Shown in pieces: positions 10,096-18,844 of a stretch of DNA of 64,000 bases (positions are counted from its first letter, which is position 1; every line of letters starts with the position of its first letter). The notes under the pieces are model-generated. The model made no database searches. It was not told the origin of the DNA and saw only the letters and a list, made by a program, of their open reading frames with translations. The translations under genes were made by a program, and so were the position numbers. Origin of the DNA: Candidatus Hinthialibacteria bacterium OLB16 (lineage in GTDB: Bacteria; Hinthialibacterota; Hinthialibacteria; OLB16); NCBI GenBank assembly GCA_001567115.1, contig LMZT01000020.1, positions 25,690 through 89,689 of the forward strand, read 5' to 3'.

Positions 10096-11460
10096 CAACC
10101 CTCTTCCTCAAAATTCGTGACCAGGAATTTCACCTGCTCTTCAGGCTCACGGTCGCGTTTGAATCGGCTGCGTGAGGCATCATCCAGCTCGATCTCCTCT
10201 GTGAAAAGCCTGAGAACAGTCACATGGATGGTCTTTTTAACATCATTGACGATGCCTGTCGAATGGATCACAAAATAGTCCGAACCCACTCCGAAACTTC
10301 CCGACAATCGATCCGAATCAGTTGAGTCCAGACCGGCTTTGTCGATACCTTCGCTGTTTTCATCGGAATGGGGAAGAGTCCGGAACTTGCGGTCATCGTC
10401 CGATCCCAGCATATCATCACTTCCATTACGGTATTTGACAATCTTCTCCGCAACAGTCTGGGCATGGTCCCCCGACTCCTTCTTCTCCCCAGACCATCGC
10501 CTGGATGACTTCAAATGGAGCTGAGTTGAGGTTTGGCTTTCCAATTCTCTCGTTCGACAGACCCGACTGGACAGCCAGAAAATCGCGGATCCCCAGCTGC
10601 AGCTTCCCATCTTCATTGTCATCCGGAGGTGATTCATCCCCATCATCTTCGTTGTCATCCAGCTCCCCGTTATGGTTTGCATCCTCTCCGACAAAAATCA
10701 GATTCGTCATTCCCGGGACCAGCAGGAGCTCCTCGACTGCGCTCAAAGGGCCATTGCGCATAACAGTCCGAGGCCCGTAATTGTCAATCTCTTCGGGTGA
10801 CTGGTGTGGGTTGTAATAATAATCCTCATTCGCCTGATCTCCGAACTCCCAGCCCGGAATATCAGTTTCGTCGGTCAATGTCGGCTGGTCATCCGAGTCG
10901 ACAAAATCGGTGATCGCCGCCCCCAGGGCCATGGCGTATTTCTCTTCGACTCCGCACACTTCGAGAAGCCGGCGCATGGTGATGTAATTGATGGCGTTGA
11001 CATTGATCCGCCCGGAAAGATCCTCCACTTTGACCGTGAATGTGCCGCGGACATCCTCGATCCGTGCCCCTTCTTCTTTTTTTCGGCCTCCCGGATTCAG
11101 CCCGTAGGCTTCCGGATTGTACCCCCAGGCTTCCGATGGGGCATCGTACTGGTAGTTCTCATCCTTATCATCGACTTCAATCAGGTCATCCTCGCCGAGG
11201 ACTCCCATGTCTTTAAGTTTGTCTTCGCGAAGGTAAACCATGGCCCTTGCAGCTCCGGCCCTGGCCAGATAGAGGGCCTTGATGCTGTTGGTCTGAAAAC
11301 CGGTCATGCGGATTTCCATCTGGCACTGGCGGGCATAAGTCCAGGCGATGACAGTCAATACCAGCAATGTCCAGATGACTGTCACCAGGATGATTCCCCT
11401 TTCGGATTCAGGCTTCTGATGAATCCCAGGGATGGAGGCAGGCTCGCGGGCGGCTGTCAT
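10095..11460 (-). CDS. gspK: GspK-type minor pseudopilin (frameshifted in the assembly)
   Basis: N-terminus has the prepilin pattern ERG|IILVTVIWTLLVL, with no Glu at +5, as is known for GspK, the tip pseudopilin. The large helical domain follows (GRINVNAINY, ALGAAITDFVDSDD, LNSAPFEVIQAM). Between about residues 255 and 290 there is a very acidic stretch with DANHNGELDDNE and DDNEDGKLQ, which look like EF-hand/dockerin-type Ca2+ loops. The frame breaks at a run of five G/C at 10469-10473; with one base fewer, GEEGVG continues as DHAQTVAEKIVKYR and reads to a stop at 10095 that overlaps gspL. Start overlaps gspJ by four bases (ATGA). Confidence 0.8.
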
Positions 11461-12443
11461 CGTCGGCGGCGGTCCCTTCGTCCACGGTCGCCGATTTTCC
11501 GGCTGGTAACAAGAGACCGGTCGCCATTCTTCAATCGTTCGAGCCGGTCGATGCTGGCACGGTAAGCGGTTCCAAAATCACTCTCATTGGCTCGTGCGCT
11601 CACAATGTTCAGGTCAGCTGCCGGTATGGCTGTGCTGGTTGACAGCCTCACATCCTCCGTGACCCGGACATCCACCCGGACCAGGCGGGGCAGGCCAATC
11701 CGTTCTTCATCCTCTTCAGTCAGCTCGTCCTCGGGGAGATCCCGGCAGAATTCGTTGATGACGACTTCCTCCGAATCCCAGTTGTCACGCCAGTCCTTGC
11801 CATCGTAATACGCGAATTTGACCTCTTCGACTTTGTCGCATAAGGTTTGAACAATTGGCTTTTCGAAAAATCCGGCATTCGGAGGGGGTTCAAATCGCGG
11901 ACGTGTCCGGCCGAGGGTATCTCCACCCATCGGGTTTCTTTGTTCCATCCGGCGCGCCTGGATTTCAGCCAGGCGTGCCTCGAGGAGGCTCCGGTAGATC
12001 TCTTTGACCAGCTTGCCTTTCTCAGAAACTTTGTAGCGCACCTCGCGGATATCCATCTTAGGGCCATTTTCGGTTTCCATTTCCTGCCGCACCACGAACT
12101 GCACCGAGCTCGAATCCCCTTTGAAGGTCACCTGCATCTGAGGCCCTTCCTCATCCAGGTAGTAATCTCCTTCCCCTAAGGGATCTTCTTCTTCCCGCTC
12201 ATTGAACGGGAACGAGGCAGGACCGAGCGCACGCCGGAGATCGAGGACCATGCGGTTCAATCCGGCGCGGGTGGTCTGGTACATCTCCATGCTCTCTTTG
12301 CCCACAGCCAGGGCTGTCGTCGCTGCTTTCAATGAAACAAAGATGGTTCCAACCACCAGCACAAAGATGGTGATCGCCAGCAGCAGTTCGATCAGTGTCA
12401 TGCCAGACCTGCAACCTGTGGAGGGATGGAGTGGCCTGGTCAT
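11457..12443 (-). CDS. gspJ: GspJ-type minor pseudopilin
   Basis: 328 residues with a class III prepilin peptide: RSG|MTLIELLLAITIFVLVV, that is, Gly at -1 and Glu at +5, followed by the hydrophobic spine helix. The globular part is longer than in enterobacterial GspJ (about 200) and holds acidic insertions such as EREEEDPLGEGD and a Met/Arg-rich loop. GspJ forms the tip complex with GspI and GspK; position between gspI and gspK supports the call. It overlaps both neighbours by four bases. Confidence 0.8.
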   Translation of the reverse strand: MTRPLHPSTGCRSGMTLIELLLAITIFVLVVGTIFVSLKAATTALAVGKESMEMYQTTRAGLNRMVLDLRRALGPASFPFNEREEEDPLGEGDYYLDEEGPQMQVTFKGDSSSVQFVVRQEMETENGPKMDIREVRYKVSEKGKLVKEIYRSLLEARLAEIQARRMEQRNPMGGDTLGRTRPRFEPPPNAGFFEKPIVQTLCDKVEEVKFAYYDGKDWRDNWDSEEVVINEFCRDLPEDELTEEDEERIGLPRLVRVDVRVTEDVRLSTSTAIPAADLNIVSARANESDFGTAYRASIDRLERLKNGDRSLVTSRKIGDRGRRDRRRR

Positions 12444-12949
12444 TTCTTGTATTCCTCGGGATAACGCGGCCGCGGGACTTCCGTCACAATCCGGTAATAC
12501 TGTGTCTTGTCGTGGTTGTATAAATCACGGGCATCGGTTGCCCAGATGACAGTGACTGAAATCCTGCGGGTCCAGAACTCGTCGATATCCTCGCTCGAAG
12601 CGATCCAGCGGAAATTCGGATTTTCCCTGAAATCTCCTGAGCGCGGGATGACGAATCGATCATTGAGGGTGGCGCCTGCTTCCAGCTCCGACATCACCTT
12701 CTGCGCCAGGAAAAGAGCCTCTGTATACATCCGTGCTTCGGTCGTCGCCCTCAGTGAACTGAAGATCGCGTTCAGTGCTGCGGTCACACCAACTGCCAGA
12801 AGGGTTGTCGCAACAAGGACTTCGATCAGAAAAAACCCCTGTTGTTTCACTTTTCGAGAAAAGTTCCCCGCATGAGCAGGGGTTGGCCTGCTCCGGATGA
12901 TCTGATTTTTGCCAGAAAATATATTCGTAATATCAGAGGAGATATTCAT
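12440..12949 (-). CDS. gspI: GspI-type minor pseudopilin
   Basis: 169 residues. The prepilin motif QQG|FFLIEVLVATTLLAVGV begins at about residue 38, so the leader is unusually long (about 37 residues; typical leaders are under 15). I start at the ATG at 12949 because GGAGGAG lies about 10 bases upstream inside the end of gspH; longer frames to 13009 have no such site. The globular part is short (about 110 residues), as usual for GspI, which starts the tip complex with GspJ and GspK. The start overlaps gspH by about 17 bases and the end overlaps gspJ by four. Confidence 0.75.
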   Translation of the reverse strand: MNISSDITNIFSGKNQIIRSRPTPAHAGNFSRKVKQQGFFLIEVLVATTLLAVGVTAALNAIFSSLRATTEARMYTEALFLAQKVMSELEAGATLNDRFVIPRSGDFRENPNFRWIASSEDIDEFWTRRISVTVIWATDARDLYNHDKTQYYRIVTEVPRPRYPEEYKK

Positions 12950-13481
12950 ATTCGCGCCGCTCCTCCTCAGGAAGAATCCGCACACGTCCATCACTGCCCC
13001 GGATTTCAAGGATCATCAGAGACCGGTATTCCGAGCTTCCTTTTGCCGTCGGAATTCCAAGGAAAACAAGGGTATCTATTGAGGTTCCATCTGGATTAAA
13101 TGAGATGCGTGCATTCCGGCGTTTTTCTGTATCATCTTTTTCGGAGAAATACACCATCAGAAATTCGAAGTCCCCACCCAGCGAGCGAATCTGGTCGGGG
13201 CGGTATTTCAGTTTTTTGGAATGTTTTCCCGGCTGCAGGAATTCGAGCCAGTAATGGTTCTTGCGAAAATCGATGACAAAATCATGTTTGGCCTGCTGGA
13301 AAATACTCTTCTGATTTGCCAGGCGCAGAGTCATGGCCACTTCTTCAGCAACACTGTCGGCACGCTCCTTTGACAACACTGAACTGAACATCGGGATAGC
13401 GGCGCCCAGCATCAGGCTGACAATCCCCAAAACAATGACCAGTTCGATCAGAGTGAAAGCGTGTTGTTTTGTTTTCGCCAT
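12933..13481 (-). CDS. gspH: GspH-type minor pseudopilin
   Basis: 182 residues with QHA|FTLIELVIVLGIVSLMLGAAIP, a prepilin motif in which Ala replaces the common Gly at -1. The body has alternating beta strands typical of GspH/FimT. Start ATG at 13481 has AAGGA about 10 bases ahead. Gene order (between gspG and gspI) supports GspH, a minor subunit near the pseudopilus tip. Confidence 0.75.
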   Translation of the reverse strand: MAKTKQHAFTLIELVIVLGIVSLMLGAAIPMFSSVLSKERADSVAEEVAMTLRLANQKSIFQQAKHDFVIDFRKNHYWLEFLQPGKHSKKLKYRPDQIRSLGGDFEFLMVYFSEKDDTEKRRNARISFNPDGTSIDTLVFLGIPTAKGSSEYRSLMILEIRGSDGRVRILPEEERREYEYLL

Positions 13482-13580
13482 GCGATCTGGATTCCTTCGG
13501 TCACCCAAGCAACCCTGGTGGATGGAATTTTCAGGAAAAAATCTGGGGAGATGTGCAAGAGGAAGGGCGGGCTGCCCTGA

Positions 13581-13886
13581 TTACACTCGGACCCCGGATC
13601 TCATTCCGGGAATATCTCCCTGAAGCCCATCGTTCCGATCCGATTCCGGGGAGTAGTCAGGGTTCGAAATGAAGGGTGGCTGATACAGGGTTCGTTGAAA
13701 TTCGAGCCTTTCCAGTCTCCTTTCAAGATTATGCAGGGCACCTATTTCCCGATGCCCCGATATTCCGCCCAGCCACAGGCCAAGCAGCAAACCAACAGTG
13801 AACACAGCGAGAAGAGCCTCGGTCAGAGTCATCGAACGCCATTGGGTTCTGACCGGCCATTTAAAGTTGACAACCGAGTCGCTCAT
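13581..13886 (-). CDS. Small prepilin-like membrane protein in the T2SS operon
   Basis: 101 residues. A helix near the N-terminus, RS|MTLTEALLAVFTVGLLLGLWLGG, copies the pseudopilin pattern with Glu at +5, but the -1 residue is Ser instead of Gly. The remaining 55 residues have a short charged helix (LERRLERLEF) and a Pro-rich tail, far too small for a normal pseudopilin head. GGAG sits upstream of the ATG at 13886. It lies between gspG and gspH on the same strand. It could be a reduced minor pseudopilin or a simple one-helix membrane protein; I do not recognise a named family. Confidence 0.6.
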   Translation of the reverse strand: MSDSVVNFKWPVRTQWRSMTLTEALLAVFTVGLLLGLWLGGISGHREIGALHNLERRLERLEFQRTLYQPPFISNPDYSPESDRNDGLQGDIPGMRSGVRV

Positions 13887-13919
13887 CTGGAGATCTCTCC
13901 ATTTCTCTGCTTTGGGATC

Positions 13920-13945
13920 CCCGGGGTGGTTGAGGCCACCCCGGG
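13920..13945 (-). terminator. GC-rich hairpin just after gspG
   Basis: CCCGGGGTGG (13920-13929) and CCACCCCGGG (13936-13945) form a perfect 10-bp stem with a six-base loop. It lies 56 bases past the gspG stop and ahead of the next operon gene. No T-run follows on the minus strand, so it is more likely an attenuator or an RNA-stabilising processing hairpin than a full terminator. Confidence 0.5.
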
Positions 13946-14000
13946 AAACTTGCTATTCATTCATGCAGGTGCAGGCCACCTCGGTGCGGTTCCGGGGCGA

Positions 14001-14552
14001 TTAACCTCCGGTTCCACCACCACCGCCGGTACCGCCACCCGTTCCACCTCCACCGCTGGTACCGCCACCCGTTCCACCTCCACCACCGGTGCCGCCGGTT
14101 GTTCCTGTTCCAGTCCCTGTGGTTTCATCGCTTTCGGACAGCCAGTTGCCGATATCGTCCTCTGTCCCTTCCTGCTTGTCTTTGCCATTGGACCAGACAT
14201 CCGGCCCTTCCAGCCCGTTTTCACTCTCCTCCCGGTAGTTGTATGGCTGCCCCCAGGGGTCGGTCGGCACCTGCGGCAGAAAAGACCGGTGCTCATCGGT
14301 CTTCTCGACCAGCGCCTGAATACCCTCATCGTCGCTTGGATAACGTCCCATGGTGACCTCATACATCCCCAAGGCTGTCTGAATCGCCTGGATATCGGTT
14401 TTCGCTCGAGTTTTACGTGCATCTTCACCGACACCCGTCAGGTTGGTGACTGCAACTCCAGCCAGAATGCCGAGAATCACGATCACCAGCATCAATTCGA
14501 TCAAAGTAAATCCTCGTTGTGCCTGCCGAGATCTTTCTCTCCATGAATTCAT
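14001..14552 (-). CDS. gspG: GspG major pseudopilin with a Gly/Thr-rich tail
   Basis: 183 residues. Classic prepilin motif QRG|FTLIELMLVIVILGILAG, then DLTGVGEDARKT-type helix, the GspG signature YEVTMGRYPSDDEGIQAL and PTDPWGQPYNY, and the calcium-site region WSNGKDKQEGTEDDIGNW. The family normally ends there. Here about 45 more residues follow, almost only Gly and Thr (TGTGTG, then TGGGGG-type repeats), to the stop. Start ATG at 14552 has AAGGAGG nine bases ahead; the longer frame to 14645 lacks this. It forms the shaft of the pseudopilus in the periplasm. Confidence 0.9.
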   Translation of the reverse strand: MNSWRERSRQAQRGFTLIELMLVIVILGILAGVAVTNLTGVGEDARKTRAKTDIQAIQTALGMYEVTMGRYPSDDEGIQALVEKTDEHRSFLPQVPTDPWGQPYNYREESENGLEGPDVWSNGKDKQEGTEDDIGNWLSESDETTGTGTGTTGGTGGGGGTGGGTSGGGGTGGGTGGGGGTGG

Positions 14553-14672
14553 TGTTCTGCTTCCTCCTTGATGTGCGGGACTTGCCCGGAAATAACACAC
14601 ATATCGCCCCTCTTTGTTGGACGCCAGCAAAGTCGGGTTATTCATGATAGTTCACTTATCTCACACAGCCTG

Positions 14673-14894
14673 TCAACCAGCAGTCTCGGACTGTGAAGTT
14701 GTCTTTTCTGCTGTGGCCGAAAAACCATAGTCGATACCAGGGGCGGCTTCAGCCTGTTTTCGATTTTCCAGCGTGATCGCTCCCAGTGCTCCGAGAGTCA
14801 CCATTCCGATCAGGATCACAACCAGCTTCCAGGTCGCCACTCCTGCCGATCGATGGTGCTCTCTTCTTGTTTCCATTCCCTTTGTTCGGCTCAT
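14673..14894 (-). CDS. Small single-helix membrane protein between gspF and gspG
   Basis: 73 residues from the ATG at 14894 (AGGAG about 7 bases ahead). A basic N-terminus is followed by one membrane helix (about residues 22-42, TWKLVVILIGMVTLGALGAI) and a 30-residue polar tail, giving an N-in topology with the tail in the periplasm. No prepilin motif and no family I recognise. Placement in the T2SS operon suggests an accessory role, but nothing in the sequence shows what it does. Confidence 0.55.
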   Translation of the reverse strand: MSRTKGMETRREHHRSAGVATWKLVVILIGMVTLGALGAITLENRKQAEAAPGIDYGFSATAEKTTSQSETAG

Positions 14895-14948
14895 TTCCAT
14901 TCTCCTGCTCAGTAAGCAATCAATTGTTTTTTTATCCGGGTGTCAGGG

Positions 14949-16166
14949 TTACCCTCTCACCGCGGTTGACAGCTGGAAGATCGGAAGGATCATGGCCATC
15001 ACGATAAATCCAACCACCAGCGCCATGCAGACGATCAGCAGAGGTTCGATCAGTGTCACAAGAGTTTTGATGGCACGATCGGTTTCTGTTTCATAAGTTT
15101 CTGCAATTCGCAGCAAGGCCCTTTCCAGCTCACCTGTTTCTTCGCCGACTGCCACCATGTTGGTGGCGACCGGTGGAAATATCTGGCTCTGCCGCATCTT
15201 GTTGGAAAGCCGTGCCCCCTCCGAAATATCCCCTTTTAGGGCAGCCACTTCATCCGCCAGAATCTTGTTGCTGATGACTGCGGTAACGACATCCAGTGCC
15301 TTGAGAATCGATACTCCATTTCCCAGCAGGGTCCCGAGAGTGCGGGAAAACTTCGAAATCTCCTGTTTGCGTATCATGTCGCCCAGAACCGGGATGTGCA
15401 GTTTCGCCTGGTCGATCACCAGGCGGCCTTCCGGCTTGGCGACAAATTGCCGGAATGCATAAACGATCATGCAGATGGCTGCAATAAACAGATACCAGTA
15501 ACCTCGAATCGCATCGCTGAATGTGATCAGCACCTTGGTAACTCGCGGCAGCTCGAGCTTCTGGTCCTCGAACATGTGCACAAAAGTCGGTACGACATAA
15601 ACTGTCAGGATGATGATGACCGCAAGCGCCACGCAAATCATGATGATCGGATAGGCCATCGCATTTCGGATGCGGCTGCGCAGATCGGCCTCTTTTTCCA
15701 GAAATTCCGCCAGCCGATCCAGAACTGTATCGAGATATCCTCCCACCTCGCCCGATCTGACCATGCTGGAATAGAGATCTGAAAACTGCCTCGGAAACTT
15801 CGCCAGTGCATCGGAAAACGGTGTTCCCCCAGCGACATCGTTTTTCATGCTCCGGATCATGTTCTTCATCTTGTCGTTCTCGGTCTGCTCGATGAGCACA
15901 TCCAGTGAACGGACTAAAGGCATTCCAGCTTTGGTCAGATCTGACAATTGTCTTGTAAAATTAACGATATCCGTGAACCGGATGCGGATCAGGCTCTGGA
16001 AGTTGACTTCTTTCTGTAATCCCCGGCCGCCTTCCTCTTCCACCGTTATCGGAAATACCTTCATCCCCTGCAGCTTGGAGATCACCAGACGGCGGTTTTC
16101 AGCTTCGAGGATGCCCTCGACGATCTCTCCATTGGGGCGTTTGGCTTTGTAGGCAAATCGTGGCAT
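14949..16166 (-). CDS. gspF: GspF inner-membrane platform protein
   Basis: 405 residues, the usual length. Starts MPRFAYKA as GspF/PilC do, with two repeats of the T2SSF domain: around residues 70-190 (FTRQLSDLTKAGMPLVRSLDVL ... GEVGGYLDTVL) and 270-395 (FSRTLGTLLGNGVSILKALDVV ... GEETGELERAL), and three membrane helices (ICVALAVIIILTVYVVP, the middle one, and the C-terminal LIVCMALVVGFIVMAMILP). It anchors the pseudopilus and binds GspE and GspL. It lies three bases downstream of gspE. Confidence 0.92.
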   Translation of the reverse strand: MPRFAYKAKRPNGEIVEGILEAENRRLVISKLQGMKVFPITVEEEGGRGLQKEVNFQSLIRIRFTDIVNFTRQLSDLTKAGMPLVRSLDVLIEQTENDKMKNMIRSMKNDVAGGTPFSDALAKFPRQFSDLYSSMVRSGEVGGYLDTVLDRLAEFLEKEADLRSRIRNAMAYPIIMICVALAVIIILTVYVVPTFVHMFEDQKLELPRVTKVLITFSDAIRGYWYLFIAAICMIVYAFRQFVAKPEGRLVIDQAKLHIPVLGDMIRKQEISKFSRTLGTLLGNGVSILKALDVVTAVISNKILADEVAALKGDISEGARLSNKMRQSQIFPPVATNMVAVGEETGELERALLRIAETYETETDRAIKTLVTLIEPLLIVCMALVVGFIVMAMILPIFQLSTAVRG

Positions 16167-16169
16167 GGC

Positions 16170-17951
16170 TTAAAGCTCGAATCCGGCTTCGATTACCTTC
16201 TTTTCTTTGTTGAGTTCTTCGGTAATAGATTTTTCGAGGTACACATCCTCCTGCGTGACTCGAAGCAGCTCTTCGACTGTGGTCAGCCCGGATTTGACAC
16301 GCCCCCAGCCATACTGGCGGAGGGTTTCCATCCCCTGCTGCATGGCGCAACGCTTGATTTCTGCTCCGGATGCCCGGCGTGTAGTCAAATCCCGGAGCTC
16401 CTGCCCGATCGGCATCATTTCATAAATGCCGGTTCGGCCGCTGTACCCCAGGTATTTGCATTCTTCACACCCGCGCCCCTTAAAGAACGAAACCCCTGTA
16501 TAATCATCCGGGCGGTATCCCAGAGCGGCCAGAAGTTCATGCTGGGGGGCAACTTCATCCTTGCAGTTGGGGCAGATCACACGCACCAGGCGCTGGGCGA
16601 TCACACCAATCAGCGAGGAGGCTACCAGGAATGGCTCCACTCCCATATCCACCAGGCGGGGAATGGCTCCCGCGGCATCGTTCGTGTGCAGGGTGCTGAA
16701 CACGAGGTGGCCGGTCAAAGCAGTTCGAATGGTGATCTCCGCAGTTTCCTGGTCACGGGTTTCACCGACCAGCATGATATCCGGGTCTTGACGGAGCAGG
16801 GATCGCAGCACAGTGGCGAAACTCAGCCCGATCTTCGGCTGCACCTGGATCTGCGTGATCCCTTCCATCTGGTATTCGATCGGCTCTTCGATGGTGATGA
16901 TCTTCACATCGGTCCGGTTCAATTCCGCCAGTGAGGCATAAAGGGTGGTGGTTTTTCCGGATCCGGTCGGTCCGGTAACCAGAATGATCCCATGGCTTCG
17001 ATGGATCATCTTCTGCCAGATTTCGTAACTCCCCGGATCCATGCCCAGGCGGCCCAGGTCATACAGTTCACCACTGCTGTTGAGAATTCGGATGACTATG
17101 CTTTCCCCATAGGGTGTTGGAACTGTGGAGACACGAAGATCAAACTCAGTTCCTCCGCGCCGGATGGTGATGCGTCCATCCTGCGGGAGGCGTTTCTCGG
17201 CGATGTTCATGTCCGCCATGATCTTGATGCGTGAAATAATCGCGGCCTGGTACCTTCGGACTGCCGGCGGCAGAGAGGCTTCATATAACAGGCCATCGAT
17301 ACGGTACCGGATGCGCAGACGGTTATCGAATGGCTCGATGTGTATATCGGTGGCGCGATCATTGATCGCTTCGCTCATGACCTGATTCACAAAACGGATG
17401 ATCGAGGCATCTTCCGAGAGCTCTTCGATATCTCCATCGGCTGCCGCAGAGACATCCGTGGCAAACTCATCGCCTTCCTCTTCCATCAGGCTGTCGACCG
17501 TGTCCGATCCGATGCCGTAATAACGCTTGATCGCGGTCTTGATATCCGAACTGTATGCCAGCAGAGGCTCTACCTCGCAGCGCAGCAGAAGCTTCAGATC
17601 ATCGAAAGCGTCATGGTTCAGGGGGTCGGCGGTCGCGACTTTGATGCAGCCATTTTCGCGCTCAACTGGTACCAGGTGGTAACGGTGAACCAGGCGGACA
17701 GGAACTAGCTGCAGGATGTCTCGCTGGATGGAGATATCCTTGATTTCGACTGTTTCGATGCCCAGATAATCGCAAATGGCATCGTGGAGCTTCTGGATGT
17801 CGACAATGCTGTTCTCCACCAGGATAGCATCCAGATCCCCACCCTGGTTGGATTGGATTGCAAGCGCCCGATTCAGGTCGTCTTCAGTCATAACCCCGAG
17901 GGTGACCAGAAGCTCTCCATAGGAACGTCCCAAAACCGGAGTTTCTGCCAT
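16170..17951 (-). CDS. gspE: GspE secretion ATPase
   Basis: 593-residue cytoplasmic ATPase that drives pseudopilus assembly. N-terminal MshEN-type domain (about 1-150), Walker A GPTGSGKTTT, Asp box (ITIEEPIEYQMEGITQIQV), Walker B (DIMLVGETRD), His box (TGHLVFSTLHTNDA) and a four-cysteine zinc site (CPNC ... CEEC). It is the first gene of the operon. Upstream is a gene-free stretch with a strong hairpin. Confidence 0.93.
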   Translation of the reverse strand: MAETPVLGRSYGELLVTLGVMTEDDLNRALAIQSNQGGDLDAILVENSIVDIQKLHDAICDYLGIETVEIKDISIQRDILQLVPVRLVHRYHLVPVERENGCIKVATADPLNHDAFDDLKLLLRCEVEPLLAYSSDIKTAIKRYYGIGSDTVDSLMEEEGDEFATDVSAAADGDIEELSEDASIIRFVNQVMSEAINDRATDIHIEPFDNRLRIRYRIDGLLYEASLPPAVRRYQAAIISRIKIMADMNIAEKRLPQDGRITIRRGGTEFDLRVSTVPTPYGESIVIRILNSSGELYDLGRLGMDPGSYEIWQKMIHRSHGIILVTGPTGSGKTTTLYASLAELNRTDVKIITIEEPIEYQMEGITQIQVQPKIGLSFATVLRSLLRQDPDIMLVGETRDQETAEITIRTALTGHLVFSTLHTNDAAGAIPRLVDMGVEPFLVASSLIGVIAQRLVRVICPNCKDEVAPQHELLAALGYRPDDYTGVSFFKGRGCEECKYLGYSGRTGIYEMMPIGQELRDLTTRRASGAEIKRCAMQQGMETLRQYGWGRVKSGLTTVEELLRVTQEDVYLEKSITEELNKEKKVIEAGFEL

Positions 17952-18381
17952 TATCTCCTCGACTCAGGCTCTCTTGATTCGTACCGACATTCTCCCGGGG
18001 CGAGGCGCCTTCGCCCGGGAGACGCTCCCTGATTGCGCGTCGGTCTGCCATCCTGCGGGATTCGCAATGACAGCAGCGGGTCCTCCCCCGACATCCATCC
18101 CGTCATAAAGCAATCTCTGTGCCGCTCTGGGTCGACCCAGCCGAGTATTATCGAAAACAGTTTATTTTGTTAAAGATAGATCAGTTTTGTCTCCCAGGGG
18201 TTTAACACTGAAGCTCCAAATCAAACCGGGAATTCCCAGCCCTCCTCCGGATTTTTTCGGCATTACAGGTTATTTCCGGCGGGGGTCCTCTCTGGTTCAT
18301 TCAAAACATTTCCCTTATCATCTGCATCACCCTCAGAACGGCAAAGGCCAAAGTGGACTTATATTTCGAAAGTGATTCAAA
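17952..18381. other. 430-base gene-free stretch between divergent gspE and queF
   Basis: No convincing open frame or RNA gene. It should hold the promoters of the T2SS operon (leftward) and queF (rightward). It contains the hairpin at 17991-18022. The queF-proximal 200 bases are A/T-richer (for example TTTATTTTGTTAAAGATAG at 18160-18178), where a queF promoter would fit. I looked for the short pseudoknot core of a preQ1 riboswitch next to queF and did not see one. Confidence 0.5.
17991..18022. repeat. Long GC-rich palindrome upstream of gspE
   Basis: TCTCCCGGGGCGA (17991-18003) pairs with TTCGCCCGGGAGA (18010-18022), about 12 bp with one bulged G, around a short GGCGCC loop. It lies in the gspE leader and has no T-run on either side. 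It could be a protein-binding site, a leader-RNA element or a dispersed REP-like palindrome. Confidence 0.5.
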
Positions 18382-18750
18382 ATGACCGATTTTTCTGATC
18401 TTCCCGAGCTCGAAACATTCGAAAACCAGTACCCCCAAAGGGAGTATGAAATACGCATCGAATGCCCGGAATTCACCTCGGTCTGCCCGAAAACAGGCCT
18501 GCCCGATTTTGGAACTCTGACATTTACCTACTCACCGCTTGGAAAATGCGTGGAACTGAAGTCATTGAAATACTACCTCATGGCCTATCGGAACAAGGGA
18601 ATCTTTTATGAGCATATCACCAACAAGATTCTCGATGACTTTGCCAAGGCCTGTTCACCCAGGTGGGCGGTCCTCGAATCTCGATGGACCCCGCGAGGTG
18701 GAATCGCCACTGTTGTGACCTGCCGTTACCAGGCTTCAACAACCGAATAA
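18382..18750 (+). CDS. queF: QueF, NADPH-dependent 7-cyano-7-deazaguanine reductase
   Basis: 122 residues, single-domain (type I) QueF. It reduces preQ0 to preQ1 on the way to queuosine in tRNA. Catalytic Cys35 is in [12 protein letters not shown] with the partner Asp42, and the QueF signature binding NADPH is present as [14 protein letters not shown]. Glu in the segment [11 protein letters not shown] also fits the family. The ATG at 18382 follows GAAAGTGATTCAAA, a weak ribosome site. queA, acting two steps later, is in this window at 47.5 kb. Confidence 0.93.
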   Translation: MTDFSDLPELETFENQYPQREYEIRIECPEFTSVCPKTGLPDFGTLTFTYSPLGKCVELKSLKYYLMAYRNKGIFYEHITNKILDDFAKACSPRWAVLESRWTPRGGIATVVTCRYQASTTE

Positions 18751-18844
18751 GCCCCTTTCCCAGATGGACACCCAATTTCCGTCAGCCTAATCTGATCTCT
18801 GAGCCATGTTGGAATCTCGAATCTTTCTGCCTGGGGAGGCTGCC

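Noticed and set aside
14660..14680. TTGACA box on the minus strand ahead of gspG
   Set aside because: The nearest -10-like sequence (TATCAT) is about 21 bases away, too far for a standard promoter.
18100..18381. preQ1 riboswitch before queF
   Set aside because: I found no short stem with the A-rich tail pairing typical of that riboswitch. The region before queA (47287-47526) also shows none.
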